DNA of 64,000 nt, from positions 930,001 to 994,000 of the forward strand of contig NW_027478443.1 of NCBI RefSeq assembly GCF_051014685.1. Direction: 5' to 3'. This DNA is from Ptiloglossa arizonensis. Lineage: Eukaryota > Arthropoda > Insecta > Hymenoptera > Colletidae. Positions 48,501-62,748 of the stretch are shown here, in pieces. The position numbers and the translations under genes are program-made. Below the pieces are notes generated by a model, which was given only the letters and a program-made list of their open reading frames with translations, was not told the DNA's origin and made no database searches. The first letter of the stretch is position 1; each line of letters opens with the position of its first letter.

Positions 48501-51500
48501 TTTCAGACGCTACAGGAATTTTTGGGTTGGGTCAATCCGTTCGCGAGATATGGGAGTTTGAAGCCAAGAAATTGTTGAGAAGGCAAAAAATTTTTCGCAA
48601 TTCTGCTGCTCCAAACGCTTAACCAGAATGGGCTAGGGAAAAAATGCACATACCGTTGTAATCGGGCGAGTTTCTACTTTCAGATGCAACAGGAATTTTT
48701 GGGTTAGGTCAATCCGTTCGCCAGATATGGGAGTTTGAAGCTAAGAAATGGATGAGAAGACAGCAAATTTTTGCACTTCTGCTGCTCCAAACGCTTAACC
48801 AGAATGGCCTAGGGAAAAAATACACATAACGTTGTAATCGGGCGAGTTTCTACTTTCAGACGCTACAGGAATTTTTGGGTTGGGTCAATCCGTTCGCGAG
48901 ATATGGGAGTTTGAAGCCAAGAAATTGTTGAGAAGGCAAAAAATTTTTCGCAATTCTGCTTCACCAAACGCTTAACGAGAATGGCCTAGAGAAAAAATAC
49001 ACATACCGTTGTAATCGGGCGAGTTTCTACTTTCAGATGCAACAGGAATTTTTGGGTTAGGTCAATTCGTTCGCCAGATATGGGAGCTTGAAGCCAAGGA
49101 ATGGTTGAGAATGCAAAAAAATTTACGCAATTCTGCTGCTCCAAACGCTTAACCAGAATGGCCTAGGGAAAAAATACACATACCGTTGTAATCGGGCGAG
49201 TTTCTACTTTCAGATGCAACAGGAATTTTTGGGTTAGGTCAATCCGTCCGCGAGATATGGGAGTTTGAAGCTAAGAAATGGTTGAGAAGACAACACATTT
49301 TTCGCACTTCTGCTGCTCCAAACGCTTAACCAGAATGGCCTAGGGAAAAAATACACATACCGTTGTAATCGGGCGAGTTTCTACTTTCAGATGCAACAGG
49401 AACTTTTGGGTTAGGTCAATCCGTTCGCGAGATATGGTTGTTTGAAGCTAAGAAATGGTTGAGAAGACAACAAATTTGTCGCACTTCTGCTGCTCCAAAC
49501 GCTTAACCAGAATGGCTTAGGGAAAAAATACACATACCGTTGTAATCGGGCGGGTTTCTACTTTCAGACGCTACAGGAATTTTTGGGTTAGGTCAATCCG
49601 TTCGCGAGATATGGGAGTTTGAAGCCAAGAAATGGTTGAGAAGGCAAAAAATTTTTCGCAATTCTGCTTCTCCAAACGCTTAACCAGAATGGCCTAGGGA
49701 AAAAATACACATACCGTTGTAATCGGGCGAGTTTCTACTTTCAGATGCAACAGGAACTTTTGGGTTAGGTCAATCCGTTCGCGAGATATGGTTGTTTGAA
49801 GCTAAGAAATGGTTGAGAAGACAACAAATTTGTCGCACTTCTGCTGCTCCAAACGCTTAACCAGAATGGCTTAGGGAAAAAATACACATACCGTTGTAAT
49901 CGGGCGAGTTTCTACTTTCAGACGCTACAGGAATTTTTGGGTTAGGTCAATCCGTTCGCGAGATATGGGAGTTTGAAGCCAAGAAATGGTTGAGATTGCC
50001 AAAAATTTTTCGCAATTCTGCTGCTCCAAACGCTTAACCAGAATGGCCTAGAGAAAAAATACACATACCTTTGTAATCGGGCGAGCTTCTACTTTCAGAT
50101 GCAACAGGAATATTTGGGTTAGGTCAATCCGTTCGCGAGATATGGGAGTTTGAAGCTAAGAAATGGTTAAGAAGACAACAAATTTTTCGCAATTCTGCTG
50201 CTCCAAACGCTTAACCAGAATGGGCTAGGGAAAAAATACACATACCGTTGTAATCGGGCGAGTTTCTACTTTCAGATGCAACGGGAATTTTTGGGTTAGG
50301 TCAATCCGTTCGCGAGATATGGGAGTTTGAAGCTAAGAAATGGTTGAGAAGACAGCAAATTTTTCGCACTTCTGCTGCTCCAAACGCTTAACCAGAATGG
50401 CCTAGGGAAAAAATGCACATACCTTTGTAATCGGGCGAGTTTCTACTTTCAGATGCAACAGGAATTTTTGGGTTAGGTCAATCCGTTCGCCAGATATGGG
50501 AGTTTGAAGCTAAGAAATGGTTGAGAAGACAACAAATTTTTCGCAATTCTGCTGCTCCAAACGCTTAACCAGAATGGGCTAGGGAAAAAATGCACATACC
50601 GTTGTAATCGGGCGAGTTTCTACTTTCAGATGCAACAGGAATTTTTGGGTTAGGTCAATCCGTTCGCCAGATATGGGAGTTTGAAGCTAAGAAATGGATG
50701 AGAAGACAGCAAATTTTTGCACTTCTGCTGCTCCAAACGCTTAACCAGAATGGCCTAGGGAAAAAATACACATAACTTTGTAATCGGGCGAGTTTCTACT
50801 TTCAGACGCTACAGGAATTTTTGGGTTGGGTCAATCCGTTCGCGAGATATGGGAGTTTGAAGCCAAGAAATTGTTGAGAAGGCAAAAAATTTTTCGCAAT
50901 TCTGCTTCACCAAACGCTTAACGAGAATGGCCTAGAGAAAAAATACACATACCGTTGTAATCGGGCGAGTTTCTACTTTCAGATGCAACAGGAATTTTTG
51001 GGTTAGGTCAATTCGTTCGCCAGATATGGGAGCTTGAAGCCAAGGAATGGTTGAGAATGCAAAAAAATTTACGCAATTCTGCTGCTCCAAACGCTTAACC
51101 AGAATGGCCTAGGGAAAAAATACACATACCGTTGTAATCGGGCGAGTTTCTACTTTCAGATGCAACAGGAATTTTTGGGTTAGGTCAATCCGTCCGCGAG
51201 ATATGGGAGTTTGAAGCTAAGAAATGGTTGAGAAGACAACACATTTTTCGCACTTCTGCTGCTCCAAACGCTTAACCAGAATGGCCTAGGGAAAAAATAC
51301 ACATACCGTTGTAATCGGGCGAGTTTCTACTTTCAGATGCAACAGGAACTTTTGGGTTAGGTCAATCCGTTCGCGAGATATGGTTGTTTGAAGCTAAGAA
51401 ATGGTTGAGAAGACAACAAATTTTTCGCAATTCTGCTGCTCCAAACGCTTAACCAGAATGGGCTAGGGCAAAAATACACATACCGTTGTAATCGGGCGAG

Positions 51501-54500
51501 TTTCTACTTTCAGATGCAGCAGGAATTTCTGGGTTAGGTCAATCCGTTCGCGAGATATGGTTGTTTGAAGCTAAGAAATGGTTGAGAAGACAAAAAATTT
51601 TTCGCACTTCTGCTGTTCCAAACGCTTAACCAGAATGGGTTAGGGAAAAAATACACATACCGTTGTAATCGGGCGAGTTTCTACTTTCAGACGCTACAGG
51701 AATTTTTGGGTTGGGTCAATCCGTTCGCGAGATATGGGAGTTTGAAGCCAAGAAATTGTTGAGAAGGCAAAAAATTTTTCGCAATTCTGCATCACCAAAC
51801 GCTTAACCAGAAGGGCCTAGAGAAAAAATACACATACCTTTGTAATCGGGCGAGCTTCTACTTTCAGATGCAACAGGAATATTTGGGTTAGGTCAATCCG
51901 TTCGCGAGATATGGGAGTTTGAAGCTAAGAAATGGTTAAGAAGACAACAAATTTTTCGCAATTCTGCTGCTCCAAACGCTTAACCAGAATGGGCTAGGGA
52001 AAAAATACACATACCGTTGTAATCGGGCGAGTTTCTACTTTCAGATGCCACGGGAATTTTTGGGTTAGGTCAATCCGTTCGCGAGATATGGGAGTTTGAA
52101 GCTAAGAAATGGTTGAGAAGACAGCAAATTTTTCGCACTTCTGCTGCTCCAAACGCTTAACCAGAATGGCCTAGGGAAAAAATGCACATACCTTTGTAAT
52201 CGGGCGAGTTTCTACTTTCAGATGCAACAGGAATTTTTGGGTTAGGTCAATCCGTTCGCCAGATATGGGAGTTTGAAGCTAAGAAATGGTTGAGAAGACA
52301 ACAAATGTTTCGCAATTCTGCTGCTCCACGCGCTTAACCAGAATGGGCTAGGGCAAAAATACACATACCGTTGTAATCGGGCGAGTTTCTACTTTCAGAT
52401 GCAACAGGAATTTTTGGGTTAGGTCAATCCGTTCGCGAGATATGGGAGTTTGAAGCCAAGAAATGGTTGAGAAGGCAAACAATTTTTCGCATTTCTGCTT
52501 CTCCAAACGCTTAACCAGAATGGCCTAGGGAAAAAATACACATACCGTTGTAATCGGGCGAGTTTCTACTTTCAGATGCAACAGGAATTTTTGGGTTAGG
52601 TCAATCCGTTCGCCAGATATGGGAGCTTGAAGCCAAGGAATGGTTGAGAATGCAAAAAAATTTACGCAATTCTGCTGCTCCAAACGCTTAACCAGAATGG
52701 CCTAGGGAAAAAATACACATACCGTTGTAATCGGGCGAGTTTCTACTTTCAGACGCTACAGGAATTTTTGGGTTGGGTCAATCCGTTCGCGAGATATGGG
52801 AGTTTGAAGCCAAGAAATTGTTGAGAAGGCAAAAAATTTTTCGCAATTCTGCATCACCAAACGCTTAACCAGAAGGGCCTAGAGAAAAAATACACATACC
52901 TTTGTAATCGGGCGAGCTTCTACTTTCAGATGCAACAGGAATATTTGGGTTAGGTCAATCCGTTCGCGAGATATGGGAGTTTGAAGCTAAGAAATGGTTA
53001 AGAAGACAACAAATTTTTGCACTTCTGCTGCTCCAAACGCTTAACCAGAATGGCCTAGGGAAAAAATACACATACCGTTGTAATCGGGCGAGTTTCTACT
53101 TTCAGATGCAACAGGAATTTTTGGGTTAGGTCAATCCGTTCGCCAGATATGGGAGTTTGAAGCTAAGAAATGGTTGAGAAGACAACAAATTTTTCGCAAT
53201 TCTGCTGCTCCAAACGCTTAACCAGAATGGGCTAGGGCAAAAATACACATACCGTTGTAATCGGGCGAGTTTCTACTTTCAGATGCAGCAGGAATTTCTG
53301 GGTTAGGTCAATCAGTTCGCGAGATATGGTTGTTTGAAGCTAAGAAATGGTTGAGAAGACAAAAAATTTTTCGCACTTCTGCTGTTTCAAACGCTTAACC
53401 AGAATGGGTTAGGGAAAAAATACACATACCGTTGTATTCGGGCGAGTTTCTACTTTCAGACGCTACAGGAATTTTTGGGTTGGGTCAATCCGTTCGCGAG
53501 ATATGGGAGTTTGAAGCCAAGAAATTGTTGAGAAGGCAAAAAATTTTTCGCAATTCTGCTTCACCAAACGCTTAACCAGAAGGGCCTAGAGAAAAAATAC
53601 ACATACCTTTGTAATCGGGCGAGCTTCTACTTTCAGATGCAACAGGAATATTTGGGTTAGGTCAATCCGTTCGCGAGATATGGGAGTTTGAAGCTAAGAA
53701 ATGGTTAAGAAGACAACAAATTTTTCGCAATTCTGCTGCTCCAAACGCTTAACCAGAATGGGCTAGGGAAAAAATACACATACCGTTGTAATCGGGCGAG
53801 TTTCTACTTTCAGATGCAACGGGAATTTTTGGGTTAGGTCAATCCGTTCGCGAGATATGGGAGTTTGAAGCTAAGAAATGGTTGAGAAGACAGCAAATTT
53901 TTCGCACTTCTGCTGCTCCAAACGCTTAACCAGAATGGCCTAGGGAAAAAATGCACATACCTTTGTAATCGGGCGAGTTTCTACTTTCAGATGCAACAGG
54001 AATTTTTGGGTTAGGTCAATCCGTTCGCCAGATATGGGAGTTTGAAGCTAAGAAATGGATGAGAAGACAGCAAATTTTTGCACTTCTGCTGCTCCAAACG
54101 CTTAACCAGAATGGCCTAGGGAAAAAATACACATAACGTTGTAATCGGGCGAGTTTCTACTTTCAGACGCTACAGGAATTTTTGGGTTGGGTCAATCCGT
54201 TCGCGAGATATGGGAGTTTGAAGCCAAGAAATTGTTGAGAAGGCAAAAAATTTTTCGCAATTCTGCTGCTCCAAACGCTTAACCAGAATGGGCTAGGGAA
54301 AAAATGCACATACCGTTGTAATCGGGCGAGTTTCTACTTTCAGATGCAACAGGAATTTTTGGGTTAGGTCAATCCGTTCGCCAGATATGGGAGTTTGAAG
54401 CTAAGAAATGGATGAGAAGACAGCAAATTTTTGCACTTCTGCTGCTCCAAACGCTTAACCAGAATGGCCTAGGGAAAAAATACACATAACGTTGTAATCG

Positions 54501-55320
54501 GGCGAGTTTCTACTTTCAGACGCTACAGGAATTTTTGGGTTGGGTCAATCCGTTCGCGAGATATGGGAGTTTGAAGCCAAGAAATTGTTGAGAAGGCAAA
54601 AAATTTTTCGCAATTCTGCTTCACCAAACGCTTAACGAGAATGGCCTAGAGAAAAAATACACATACCGTTGTAATCGGGCGAGTTTCTACTTTCAGATGC
54701 AACAGGAATTTTTGGGTTAGGTCAATTCGTTCGCCAGATATGGGAGCTTGAAGCCAAGGAATGGTTGAGAATGCAAAAAAATTTACGCAATTCTGCTGCT
54801 CCAAACGCTTAACCAGAATGGCCTAGGGAAAAAATACACATACCGTTGTAATCGGGCGAGTTTCTACTTTCAGATGCAACAGGAATTTTTGGGTTAGGTC
54901 AATCCGTCCGCGAGATATGGGAGTTTGAAGCTAAGAAATGGTTGAGAAGACAACACATTTTTCGCACTTCTGCTGCTCCAAACGCTTAACCAGAATGGCC
55001 TAGGGAAAAAATACACATACCGTTGTAATCGGGCGAGTTTCTACTTTCAGATGCAACAGGAACTTTTGGGTTAGGTCAATCCGTTCGCGAGATATGGTTG
55101 TTTGAAGCTAAGAAATGGTTGAGAAGACAACAAATTTGTCGCACTTCTGCTGCTCCAAACGCTTAACCAGAATGGCTTAGGGAAAAAATACACATACCGT
55201 TGTAATCGGGCGAGTTTCTACTTTCAGACGCTACAGGAATTTTTGGGTTAGGTCAATCCGTTCGCGAGATATGGGAGTTTGAAGCCAAGAAATGGTTGAG
55301 AAGGCAAAAAATTTTTCGCA
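45538..55320. repeat. Mosaic of shared multi-unit blocks
   Basis: The rare CTTAACGAGAATGG, traced by its TAACGA, lies at 46675, 48973, 50919 and 54633 here and then at 55871, 58347 and 60823. Spacings are 2298, 1946, 3714, 1238, 2476 and 2476 bp, equal to 13, 11, 21, 7, 14 and 14 units minus 3, 1, 3, 1, 2 and 2 bp. The missing bases match the number of units with the 1-bp deletion TTTTTGCAC between each pair. A four-unit block follows each marker (TCAATTCGTTCGCC, CCGTCCGCGAG, GGAACTTTTGGG, TTGTTTGAAG). The block was evidently amplified in several steps. No gene was seen. Confidence 0.83.
46471..46480. other. 1-bp deletion marking a 176-bp unit subfamily
   Basis: TTTTGCACTT replaces TTTTCGCACTT, losing the C of a CpG. 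This is the first example. It recurs only to the right, for example near 47710, 48415, 48775, 50718, 53028, 54077, 54428, 55668 and 56728. It is often linked to AATGGATGAGAAGACAGC just upstream. It accounts for the small length deficits of the right-hand repeats. Confidence 0.88.
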
Positions 55321-57796
55321 ATTCTGCTTCTCCAAACGCTTAACCAGAATGGTCTAGGGAAAAAATACACATACCGTTGTAATCGGGCGGGTTTCTACTT
55401 TCAGATGCAACAGGAATTTCTGGGTCAGGTCAATCCGTTCGCGAGATATGGTTGTTTGAAGCTAAGAAATGGTTGAGAAGACAACAAATTTGTCGCACTT
55501 CTGCTGTTCCAAACGCTTAACCAGAATGGCCTAGGGAAAAAATACACATACCGTTGTAATCGGGCGAGTTTCTACTTTCAGATGCAACAGGAATGTTTGG
55601 GTTACGTCAATCCGTTCGCCAGATATGGGAGTTTGAAGCTAAGAAATGGATGAGAAGACAGCAAATTTTTGCACTTCTGCTGCTCCAAACGCTTAACCAG
55701 AATGGCCTAGGGAAAAAATACACATAACGTTGTAATCGGGCGAGTTTCTACTTTCAGACGCTACAGGAATTTTTGGGTTGGGTCAATCCGTTCTCGAGAT
55801 ATGGGAGTTTGAAGCCAAGAAATTGTTGAGAAGGCAAAAAATTTTTCGCAATTCTGCTTCACCAAACGCTTAACGAGAATGGCCTAGAGAAAAAATACAC
55901 ATACCGTTGTAATCGGGCGAGTTTCTACTTTCAGATGCAACAGGAATTTTTGGGTTAGGTCAATTCGTTCGCCAGATATGGGAGCTTGAAGCCAAGGAAT
56001 GGTTGAGAATGCAAAAAAATTTACGCAATTCTGCTGCTCCAAACGCTTAACCAGAATGGCCTAGGGAAAAAATACACATACCGTTGTAATCGGGCGAGTT
56101 TCTACTTTCAGATGCAACAGGAATTTTTGGGTTAGGTCAATCCGTCCGCGAGATATGGGAGTTTGAAGCTAAGAAATGGTTGAGAATACAACACATTTTT
56201 CGCACTTCTGCTGCTCCAAACGCTTAACCAGAATGGCCTAGGGAAAAAATACACATACCGTTGTAATCGGGCGAGTTTCTACTTTCAGATGCAACAGGAA
56301 CTTTTGGGTTAGGTCAATCCGTTCGCGAGATATGGTTGTTTGAAGCTAAGAAATGGTTGAGAAGACAACAAATTTGTCGCACTTCTGCTGCTCCAAACGC
56401 TTAACCAGAATGGCTTAGGGAAAAAATACACATACCGTTGTAATCGGGCGAGTTTCTACTTTCAGACGCTACAGGAATTTTTGGGTTAGGTCAATCCGTT
56501 CGCGAGATATGGGAGTTTGAAGCCAAGAAATGGTTGAGAAGGCAAAAAATTTTTCGCAATTCTGCTTCTCCAAACGCTTAACCAGAATGGGCTAGGGAAA
56601 AAATACACATACCGTTGTAATCGGGCGAGTTTCTACTTTCAGATGCAACGGGAATTTTTGGGTTACGTCAATCCGTTCGCCAGATATGGGAGTTTGAAGC
56701 TAAGAAATGGATGAGAAGACAGCAAATTTTTGCACTTCTGCTGCTCCAAACGCTTAACCAGAATGGCCTAGGGAAAAAATACACATACCGTTGTAATCGG
56801 GCGAGTTTCTACTTTCAGATGCAACAGGAATTTTTGGGTTAGGTCAATCCGTTCGCCAGATATGGGAGTTTGAAGCTAAGAAATGGTTGAGAAGACAACA
56901 AATTTTTCGCAATTCTGCTGCTCCAAACGCTTAACCAGAATGGGCTAGGGCAAAAATACACATACCGTTGTAATCGGGCGAGTTTCTACTTTCAGATGCA
57001 GCAGGAATTTCTGGGTTAGGTCAATCCGTTCGCGAGATATGGTTGTTTGAAGCTAAGAAATGGTTGAGAAGACAAAAAATTTTTCGCACTTCTGCTGTTC
57101 CAAACGCTTAACCAGAATGGGTTAGGGAAAAAATACACATACCGTTGTAATCGGGCGAGTTTCTACTTTCAGACGCTACAGGAATTTTTGGGTTGGGTCA
57201 ATCCGTTCGCGAGATATGGGAGTTTGAAGCCAAGAAATTGTTGAGAAGGCAAAAAATTTTTCGCAATTCTGCATCACCAAACGCTTAACCAGAAGGGCCT
57301 AGAGAAAAAATACACATACCTTTGTAATCGGGCGAGCTTCTACTTTCAGATGCAACAGGAATATTTGGGTTAGGTCAATCCGTTCGCGAGATATGGGAGT
57401 TTGAAGCTAAGAAATGGTTAAGAAGACAACAAATTTTTCGCAATTCTGCTGCTCCAAACGCTTAACCAGAATGGTATAGGGAAAAAATACACATACCGTT
57501 GTAATCGGGCGAGTTTCTACTTTCAGATGCCACGGGAATTTTTGGGTTAGGTCAATCCGTTCGCGAGATATGGGAGTTTGAAGCTAAGAAATGGTTGAGA
57601 AGACAGCAAATTTTTCGCACTTCTGCTGCTCCAAACGCTTAACCAGAATGGCCTAGGGAAAAAATGCACATACCTTTGTAATCGGGCGAGTTTCTACTTT
57701 CAGATGCAACAGGAATTTTTGGGTTAGGTCAATCCGTTCGCCAGATATGGGAGTTTGAAGCTAAGAAATGGTTGAGAAGACAACAAATTTTTCGCA
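55321..57796. repeat. 14-unit higher-order repeat, copy 1 (2476 bp)
   Basis: Markers recur exactly 2476 bp apart through three copies: GGTCTAG at 55351, 57827 and 60303; GAATGTTTGGG at 55591, 58067 and 60543; TGCCACGGG at 57528, 60004 and 62480. The length is 14 x 177 minus 2 bp, explained by two units with the TTTTTGCAC deletion. Upstream of about 55321 the 2476-bp match stops. Confidence 0.92.
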
Positions 57797-60272
57797 ATTC
57801 TGCTTCTCCAAACGCTTAACCAGAATGGTCTAGGGAAAAAATACACATACCGTTGTAATCGGGCGGGTTTCTACTTTCAGATGCAACAGGAATTTCTGGG
57901 TCAGGTCAATCCGTTCGCGAGATATGGTTGTTTGAAGCTAAGAAATGGTTGAGAAGACAACAAATTTGTCGCACTTCTGCTGTTCCAAACGCTTAACCAG
58001 AATGGCCTAGGGAAAAAATACACATACCGTTGTAATCGGGCGAGTTTCTACTTTCAGATGCAACAGGAATGTTTGGGTTACGTCAATCCGTTCGCCAGAT
58101 ATGGGAGTTTGAAGCTAAGAAATGGATGAGAAGACAGCAAATTTTTGCACTTCTGCTGCTCCAAACGCTTAACCAGAATGGCCTAGGGAAAAAATACACA
58201 TAACGTTGTAATCGGGCGAGTTTCTACTTTCAGACGCTACAGGAATTTTTGGGTTGGGTCAATCCGTTCTCGAGATATGGGAGTTTGAAGCCAAGAAATT
58301 GTTGAGAAGGCAAAAAATTTTTCGCAATTCTGCTTCACCAAACGCTTAACGAGAATGGCCTAGAGAAAAAATACACATACCGTTGTAATCGGGCGAGTTT
58401 CTACTTTCAGATGCAACAGGAATTTTTGGGTTAGGTCAATTCGTTCGCCAGATATGGGAGCTTGAAGCCAAGGAATGGTTGAGAATGCAAAAAAATTTAC
58501 GCAATTCTGCTGCTCCAAACGCTTAACCAGAATGGCCTAGGGAAAAAATACACATACCGTTGTAATCGGGCGAGTTTCTACTTTCAGATGCAACAGGAAT
58601 TTTTGGGTTAGGTCAATCCGTCCGCGAGATATGGGAGTTTGAAGCTAAGAAATGGTTGAGAATACAACACATTTTTCGCACTTCTGCTGCTCCAAACGCT
58701 TAACCAGAATGGCCTAGGGAAAAAATACACATACCGTTGTAATCGGGCGAGTTTCTACTTTCAGATGCAACAGGAACTTTTGGGTTAGGTCAATCCGTTC
58801 GCGAGATATGGTTGTTTGAAGCTAAGAAATGGTTGAGAAGACAACAAATTTGTCGCACTTCTGCTGCTCCAAACGCTTAACCAGAATGGCTTAGGGAAAA
58901 AATACACATACCGTTGTAATCGGGCGAGTTTCTACTTTCAGACGCTACAGGAATTTTTGGGTTAGGTCAATCCGTTCGCGAGATATGGGAGTTTGAAGCC
59001 AAGAAATGGTTGAGAAGGCAAAAAATTTTTCGCAATTCTGCTTCTCCAAACGCTTAACCAGAATGGGCTAGGGAAAAAATACACATACCGTTGTAATCGG
59101 GCGAGTTTCTACTTTCAGATGCAACGGGAATTTTTGGGTTACGTCAATCCGTTCGCCAGATATGGGAGTTTGAAGCTAAGAAATGGATGAGAAGACAGCA
59201 AATTTTTGCACTTCTGCTGCTCCAAACGCTTAACCAGAATGGCCTAGGGAAAAAATACACATACCGTTGTAATCGGGCGAGTTTCTACTTTCAGATGCAA
59301 CAGGAATTTTTGGGTTAGGTCAATCCGTTCGCCAGATATGGGAGTTTGAAGCTAAGAAATGGTTGAGAAGACAACAAATTTTTCGCAATTCTGCTGCTCC
59401 AAACGCTTAACCAGAATGGGCTAGGGCAAAAATACACATACCGTTGTAATCGGGCGAGTTTCTACTTTCAGATGCAGCAGGAATTTCTGGGTTAGGTCAA
59501 TCCGTTCGCGAGATATGGTTGTTTGAAGCTAAGAAATGGTTGAGAAGACAAAAAATTTTTCGCACTTCTGCTGTTCCAAACGCTTAACCAGAATGGGTTA
59601 GGGAAAAAATACACATACCGTTGTAATCGGGCGAGTTTCTACTTTCAGACGCTACAGGAATTTTTGGGTTGGGTCAATCCGTTCGCGAGATATGGGAGTT
59701 TGAAGCCAAGAAATTGTTGAGAAGGCAAAAAATTTTTCGCAATTCTGCATCACCAAACGCTTAACCAGAAGGGCCTAGAGAAAAAATACACATACCTTTG
59801 TAATCGGGCGAGCTTCTACTTTCAGATGCAACAGGAATATTTGGGTTAGGTCAATCCGTTCGCGAGATATGGGAGTTTGAAGCTAAGAAATGGTTAAGAA
59901 GACAACAAATTTTTCGCAATTCTGCTGCTCCAAACGCTTAACCAGAATGGTATAGGGAAAAAATACACATACCGTTGTAATCGGGCGAGTTTCTACTTTC
60001 AGATGCCACGGGAATTTTTGGGTTAGGTCAATCCGTTCGCGAGATATGGGAGTTTGAAGCTAAGAAATGGTTGAGAAGACAGCAAATTTTTCGCACTTCT
60101 GCTGCTCCAAACGCTTAACCAGAATGGCCTAGGGAAAAAATGCACATACCTTTGTAATCGGGCGAGTTTCTACTTTCAGATGCAACAGGAATTTTTGGGT
60201 TAGGTCAATCCGTTCGCCAGATATGGGTGTTTGAAGCTAAGAAATGGTTGAGAAGACAACAAATTTTTCGCA
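57797..60272. repeat. 14-unit higher-order repeat, copy 2 (2476 bp)
   Basis: This copy is nearly identical to copy 1 in unit order and private variants (GGTATAGGG, GAGAATACAACAC, TTCTCGAGAT). By eye I noticed one difference from copy 1: T at 60228 in ATATGGGTGT where copy 1 has A. Confidence 0.92.
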
Positions 60273-62748
60273 ATTCTGCTTCTCCAAACGCTTAACCAGA
60301 ATGGTCTAGGGAAAAAATACACATACCGTTGTAATCGGGCGGGTTTCTACTTTCAGATGCAACAGGAATTTCTGGGTCAGGTCAATCCGTTCGCGAGATA
60401 TGGTTGTTTGAAGCTAAGAAATGGTTGAGAAGACAACAAATTTGTCGCACTTCTGCTGTTCCAAACGCTTAACCAGAATGGCCTAGGGAAAAAATACACA
60501 TACCGTTGTAATCGGGCGAGTTTCTACTTTCAGATGCAACAGGAATGTTTGGGTTACGTCAATCCGTTCGCCAGATATGGGAGTTTGAAGCTAAGAAATG
60601 GATGAGAAGACAGCAAATTTTTGCACTTCTGCTGCTCCAAACGCTTAACCAGAATGGCCTAGGGAAAAAATACACATAACGTTGTAATCGGGCGAGTTTC
60701 TACTTTCAGACGCTACAGGAATTTTTGGGTTGGGTCAATCCGTTCTCGAGATATGGGAGTTTGAAGCCAAGAAATTGTTGAGAAGGCAAAAAATTTTTCG
60801 CAATTCTGCTTCACCAAACGCTTAACGAGAATGGCCTAGAGAAAAAATACACATACCGTTGTAATCGGGCGAGTTTCTACTTTCAGATGCAACAGGAATT
60901 TTTGGGTTAGGTCAATTCGTTCGCCAGATATGGGAGCTTGAAGCCAAGGAATGGTTGAGAATGCAAAAAAATTTACGCAATTCTGCTGCTCCAAACGCTT
61001 AACCAGAATGGCCTAGGGAAAAAATACACATACCGTTGTAATCGGGCGAGTTTCTACTTTCAGATGCAACAGGAATTTTTGGGTTAGGTCAATCCGTCCG
61101 CGAGATATGGGAGTTTGAAGCTAAGAAATGGTTGAGAATACAACACATTTTTCGCACTTCTGCTGCTCCAAACGCTTAACCAGAATGGCCTAGGGAAAAA
61201 ATACACATACCGTTGTAATCGGGCGAGTTTCTACTTTCAGATGCAACAGGAACTTTTGGGTTAGGTCAATCCGTTCGCGAGATATGGTTGTTTGAAGCTA
61301 AGAAATGGTTGAGAAGACAACAAATTTGTCGCACTTCTGCTGCTCCAAACGCTTAACCAGAATGGCTTAGGGAAAAAATACACATACCGTTGTAATCGGG
61401 CGAGTTTCTACTTTCAGACGCTACAGGAATTTTTGGGTTAGGTCAATCCGTTCGCGAGATATGGGAGTTTGAAGCCAAGAAATGGTTGAGAAGGCAAAAA
61501 ATTTTTCGCAATTCTGCTTCTCCAAACGCTTAACCAGAATGGGCTAGGGAAAAAATACACATACCGTTGTAATCGGGCGAGTTTCTACTTTCAGATGCAA
61601 CGGGAATTTTTGGGTTACGTCAATCCGTTCGCCAGATATGGGAGTTTGAAGCTAAGAAATGGATGAGAAGACAGCAAATTTTTGCACTTCTGCTGCTCCA
61701 AACGCTTAACCAGAATGGCCTAGGGAAAAAATACACATACCGTTGTAATCGGGCGAGTTTCTACTTTCAGATGCAACAGGAATTTTTGGGTTAGGTCAAT
61801 CCGTTCGCCAGATATGGGAGTTTGAAGCTAAGAAATGGTTGAGAAGACAACAAATTTTTCGCAATTCTGCTGCTCCAAACGCTTAACCAGAATGGGCTAG
61901 GGCAAAAATACACATACCGTTGTAATCGGGCGAGTTTCTACTTTCAGATGCAGCAGGAATTTCTGGGTTAGATCAATCCGTTCGCGAGATATGGTTGTTT
62001 GAAGCTAAGAAATGGTTGAGAAGACAAAAAATTTTTCGCACTTCTGCTGTTCCAAACGCTTAACCAGAATGGGTTAGGGAAAAAATACACATACCGTTGT
62101 AATCGGGCGAGTTTCTACTTTCAGACGCTACAGGAATTTTTGGGTTGGGTCAATCCGTTCGCGAGATATGGGAGTTTGAAGCCAAGAAATTGTTGAGAAG
62201 GCAAAAAATTTTTCGCAATTCTGCATCACCAAACGCTTAACCAGAAGGGCCTAGAGAAAAAATACACATACCTTTGTAATCGGGCGAGCTTCTACTTTCA
62301 GATGCAACAGGAATATTTGGGTTAGGTCAATCCGTTCGCGAGATATGGGAGTTTGAAGCTAAGAAATGGTTAAGAAGACAACAAATTTTTCGCAATTCTG
62401 CTGCTCCAAACGCTTAACCAGAATGGTATAGGGAAAAAATACACATACCGTTGTAATCGGGCGAGTTTCTACTTTCAGATGCCACGGGAATTTTTGGGTT
62501 AGGTCAATCCGTTCGCGAGATATGGGAGTTTGAAGCTAAGAAATGGTTGAGAAGACAGCAAATTTTTCGCACTTCTGCTGCTCCAAACGCTTAACCAGAA
62601 TGGCCTAGGGAAAAAATGCACATACCTTTGTAATCGGGCGAGTTTCTACTTTCAGATGCAACAGGAATTTTTGGGTTAGGTCAATCCGTTCGCCAGATAT
62701 GGGAGTTTGAAGCTAAGAAATGGTTGAGAAGACAACAAATTTTTCGCA
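60273..62748. repeat. 14-unit higher-order repeat, copy 3 (2476 bp)
   Basis: The third copy is in register with the first two. By eye I noticed A at 61972 (GGGTTAGATC) where copy 2 has G. It ends near 62748-62757, where the next copy would begin with CTTCTCC but the array instead has CTGCTCCACGCG. Confidence 0.92.
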
